From positions 620,001 through 684,000 of the forward strand of contig OZ246887.1 in NCBI GenBank assembly GCA_965231765.1: DNA of 64,000 nucleotides, in the 5' to 3' direction. Positions 61,608 to 64,000 of the stretch are shown here, piece after piece. The DNA is from JAAXHF01 sp963665955. Its GTDB lineage: Bacteria; Desulfobacterota; Binatia; Bin18. Numbering within the stretch: position 1 is the stretch's first letter; each line of letters begins with the position of its first letter. The position numbers and the translations under genes were made by a program. The notes below the pieces were generated by a model. It had not been told where the DNA came from and made no database searches. It was given only the letters and a program-made list of their open reading frames with translations.

Positions 61608-62090
61608 GCAGGAGAAAGCGTAAGGAGACAACTCTGCGGGCGATCGGCCCCGCCCGCGCCTAGGAGGCTCCCCTCGTCATGATCGAGATTATTGGTCCCA
61701 CGGTGTCCCCGTTCGTCGGCAAGATTCTGGCCGCCGCCGGCTACAAACGGCTCGCGTACACACACGGAGCAGGGGAGTATACGGGAGCTGAAGAAGTACA
61801 ATCCGGCGACCAGGAAGGGGCCGATCGTCCTTTTCGATGGAGCGGCGGGCTACGACTCGACGGTGATTCTGCGCCGCTTCGACCACGAGCCCCCCTCTCC
61901 AGCCCTCTTGTCCGACGACGCCAATATCGCCGCGCGGCAGCAGATGCTCGAAGACTGGAGCGACGAGTCGCTCTAGTGGTCCATGAGGGCGTTCCGCTGG
62001 CATCCGAAGAACGAGCCCCGCACGATTGCGCAGAATTCTCGGTTCGTGCCGGCTCCGGTCCGCCTGTTCGCAAAGCCCCGCCTGCGACGG
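61608..62090 (+). repeat. 483-bp inverted duplication, copy 2
   Basis: Reverse complement of 49689-50171. It begins with the last codons of a DUF1330 gene whose body is missing here and ends abruptly inside the GST sequence at CCTGCGACGG, after which unrelated sequence (ACGGAGCAGC) begins. The 11.4 kb between the copies contains the oxygenase and detoxification genes. Confidence 0.9.
61679..62090 (+). pseudogene. Truncated glutathione S-transferase (copy 2)
   Basis: Same MIEIIGPTVSPFVGKILAAA start, same frame loss near 61785 and same in-frame TAG at 61974-61976 as copy 1. It is cut off after APVRLFAKPRLRR, so the last third of the GST is missing. It arose by copying an already broken gene. 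Confidence 0.85.
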
Positions 62091-62109
62091 ACGGAGCAGC
62101 GGCCGAAAT

Positions 62110-62445
62110 TTATTTGTACTCGACCAGGACCTCCCGATACGGCGTTGTACCGCCGTTGCGTGCCTTATGACGTGCCGGGACGCGCATCCCCTTTCCCGGT
62201 TCCGACAAAACCTCGAGTTCGCTGTTGTCCAATTTCAGCGAAAAGGTTGCGCCCGTCGGCACGTCGAGGGTGCCCAAGTCGTTGTCGTTCTCGTCGAAAA
62301 CCTGCAAGGGCGCGCCTGAGATCGCGTACCACATATAGCTGTGCTCGTGCGTGTGTACAGGTGTTTCCTCGCCCGGGGCGAGCTCAAAGTTCCAAACGAT
62401 TACCTTGTCGTTCTCGAAGACTTTTTCAGACCCTACATCTGCCAT
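62110..62445 (-). CDS. Small cupin domain protein
   Basis: 111 residues from the ATG at 62445 (MADVGSEKVFENDKVIVWNF), set by GGGAGG 8 bases upstream; the ATG at 62505 has none. One cupin: ELAPGEETPVHTHEHSYMWY has the His-x-His-x-x-Glu-type metal site and GTLDVPTGATFSLKLDNSEL the second strand set. Small single-cupin proteins may be isomerases, dioxygenases or binding proteins; none is indicated. It is flanked by the end of the duplicated segment. Confidence 0.82.
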   Translation of the reverse strand: MADVGSEKVFENDKVIVWNFELAPGEETPVHTHEHSYMWYAISGAPLQVFDENDNDLGTLDVPTGATFSLKLDNSELEVLSEPGKGMRVPARHKARNGGTTPYREVLVEYK

Positions 62446-63027
62446 TGCATGACCTCCCAAATCAAACGATTTTCTTACCCGAGCACGGAAATTTCCGCAC
62501 GTCAAGCGAGAGTCATGGGCGATGAATGCTCATGCCATAACAATGCATATTGAAAGCGCAAAATAGCCCGCTTTCCCGCTCATCGTTGCCGCTGCCCTCA
62601 TTGGCTCGCTTAAACTTCATGTTATGCGTCTGCCGTGTGACTACTAGACCGGCCCGTTATCTGGTCTTAGTACGTACCTCACTTCAAACACCTCCCTACG
62701 AACGTCTTTTGTCTCGTAGGCTTCAGGACCGGCGGCAAGATGCCTTTATAGCCCGCGGAAGATCCACGAAATTTGATAACAGCCGCCAGCGAGAAGCCAT
62801 GGTTCCGACCTAAGCAAATCGATCCAGGTCGGGAAATTTGCGCTCATTACCAGAACGTTATCACTCAAGCGGTTTTTCCGTTCCGTTGATCATCTGGTCT
62901 TCTGAGCTTCTGATTTCGGCTACAATATTGCGAGAAAACATGTTAGTGTGCGCGGTACAGGAGGGCCAGCCAACGGATGGAGGCGGATAGAGTTGGAGAG
63001 AATCCATCGCTGGCTGGTAAATCAACA
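62446..63027. other. Intergenic region, about 580 bp
   Basis: I see no convincing gene or RNA. An open plus-strand frame at 62550-62813 is Arg/Ser-rich without a ribosome site and is probably chance. The region must hold the divergent promoters of the cupin and alcohol dehydrogenase genes. Confidence 0.5.
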
Positions 63028-64000
63028 TGGCCAAAGCACGAGCGGTCGTCCAGGTCGGCGACAAAAAATTCGAGATGCAGCAGTTTGACGTACCACGGAT
63101 CGGTCCCGACGATGCGTTGATGCGGGTCGAAGCTAACGGCATCTGTGGCAGCGATGTTGACCAGTATGACGGCAAACTCGACGGACTGCTGAGCTTGCCA
63201 ATGATCCCCGGGCATGAACCGGTCGGCATCATCGAAGAAATTGGCGACGAGGCCGCCCGGCGCTGGGGCATCCAGGCTGGCGATCGTGTCGCAGTCGAAC
63301 CAACGCGCGGCTGCGGTCATTGTCGTGCGTGCAAGCGCGGCGATTCGCGCAACTGCCGCACTGGTCGTGAGGGCGCGAAGATTTCCGTGTGCGGATTCAT
63401 CCCGACTACGATTCCGCCCGCCTTGTGGGGCGGGATGGCGGAGTTCATGTACCTCGATCCCGAGGTAGCGCTGCACAAGATCGCCCCCGAGGTACCAGCG
63501 GAACTGGCCGCACTGTATCAGCCGGTCGCGGCTGGTGTGAGCTGGGCGCATCGTGTTCCAGGGACCAAGATTGGCGACACGGTGGTGATCTTTGGCGCAG
63601 GCCAGCGCGGTATCGCCTGCGCGCTCGCCGCGCGCGAGGCGGGCGCGGCGCATGTTGCAGTCATTGCCCGGCGACAAAGCGCTCACCGTCTCAAACTCGC
63701 TGAGGAGTTCGGCGCCGATGCCACTATCTTTGCGGACGAAGACGTTGCTGGCCGGGTACGCGAATTAACCCGCGGAGAAGGTGCAGATGTAGTTATCGAT
63801 GTGACCGCTCAGACCATGGCGCCGATTGGACAAGCATGCGAGCTGGTGCGGCCGGGCGGAACGATTATCCTCGCTGGCGTGAAAGGCCCCACGGCGGCGA
63901 TTCCAGACCTGAAGAACGATCTCATATTTTCCAAAGAATTAACGATCAGGGGCGTCAAAAACGCCGACTTCGACTCGTTCGCGATCGCAGTGAAACTCAT
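63028..64000 (+). CDS. Zinc-binding medium-chain alcohol dehydrogenase (partial)
   Basis: Starts at ATG 63028 (MAKARAVVQVGDKKFEMQQF) and is still open at the window edge after 324 codons. Catalytic zinc: NGICGSDVDQYDG and MIPGHEPVGIIEEIGDE. Structural zinc lobe: RGCGHCRACKRGDSRNC with four Cys. The Rossmann segment is VVIFGAGQRGIACALAAREA, then ADVVIDVTAQTMAPIGQACE and RPGGTIILAGVKG. It oxidises an alcohol or reduces an aldehyde with NAD(P); the substrate is unknown. The ribosome site is weak. Confidence 0.92.

Noticed and set aside
62550..62813. 87-codon open frame in the gap before the alcohol dehydrogenase
   Set aside because: Arg/Ser-rich, no ribosome site, no recognisable motif.

Overview
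Composition and gene content suggest a mid-GC, metabolically versatile, uncultured Gram-negative-like bacterium. Six amidohydrolases, five intact luciferase-like (LLM) oxidoreductases, phytanoyl-CoA-type dioxygenases, a Baeyer-Villiger monooxygenase, glutathione transferases, CocE and class-C-type serine hydrolases and a Rieske oxygenase sit close together. This repertoire resembles Candidatus Entotheonella/Tectomicrobia or soil and sponge-associated proteobacteria; the assignment is inference. No rRNA, tRNA or CRISPR array was seen.

Layout. 0-6.3 kb: mostly minus-strand catabolic genes (crotonase, aminoglycoside-phosphotransferase-like kinase, VOC protein, EEP hydrolase, amidohydrolase). 6.5-15 kb: DUF1329 protein, LLM enzymes, NIPSNAP protein, amidohydrolase, ferritin-like protein, MarR regulator, acyl-CoA dehydrogenase. 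15-18.6 kb: a patchwork of gene relics, a 206-bp direct repeat copied from an LLM gene, an anchored protein of unknown function and a Gly/Ser tandem-repeat protein. 18.6-29.2 kb: a transporter, then a defence island: type I restriction-modification genes hsdR, hsdM and hsdS, an AAA ATPase, an HNH nuclease, and a DUF6932-like nucleotidyltransferase with a small partner, closed by a strong terminator. 29.2-49.2 kb: a large catabolic array (aminotransferase, amidohydrolases, phosphotriesterase-like lactonase, PhyH dioxygenases, CocE hydrolase, BVMO, serine hydrolases). 49.4-62.1 kb: a decaying detoxification region bounded by two apparently identical 483-bp inverted copies of a dead glutathione transferase gene. 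It holds an IS5-type insertion sequence, two intact TetR genes and one truncated one, a frameshifted Rieske oxygenase, a redoxin with an in-frame TGA at its active site, a CmcJ-like protein, an LLM enzyme and GST genes. 62.1-64 kb: a cupin and the start of a zinc alcohol dehydrogenase.

The two most interesting points are as follows. (1) The redoxin at 54.1-55.3 kb has TGA exactly where the family has its first active-site Cys (W-U-P-P-C). A short stem-loop with a GGUC apical loop lies 20 nt downstream, and a degenerate paralogue at 59.3-59.8 kb keeps a TGA at the same motif position, which points to selenocysteine. (2) HsdR of the type I system lacks the conserved Asp of its PD-(D/E)xK nuclease (Tyr64) while its operon encodes a separate AAA-HNH (Septu-like) pair. 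Truncated gene fragments fused to or abutting intact genes are unusually common throughout.
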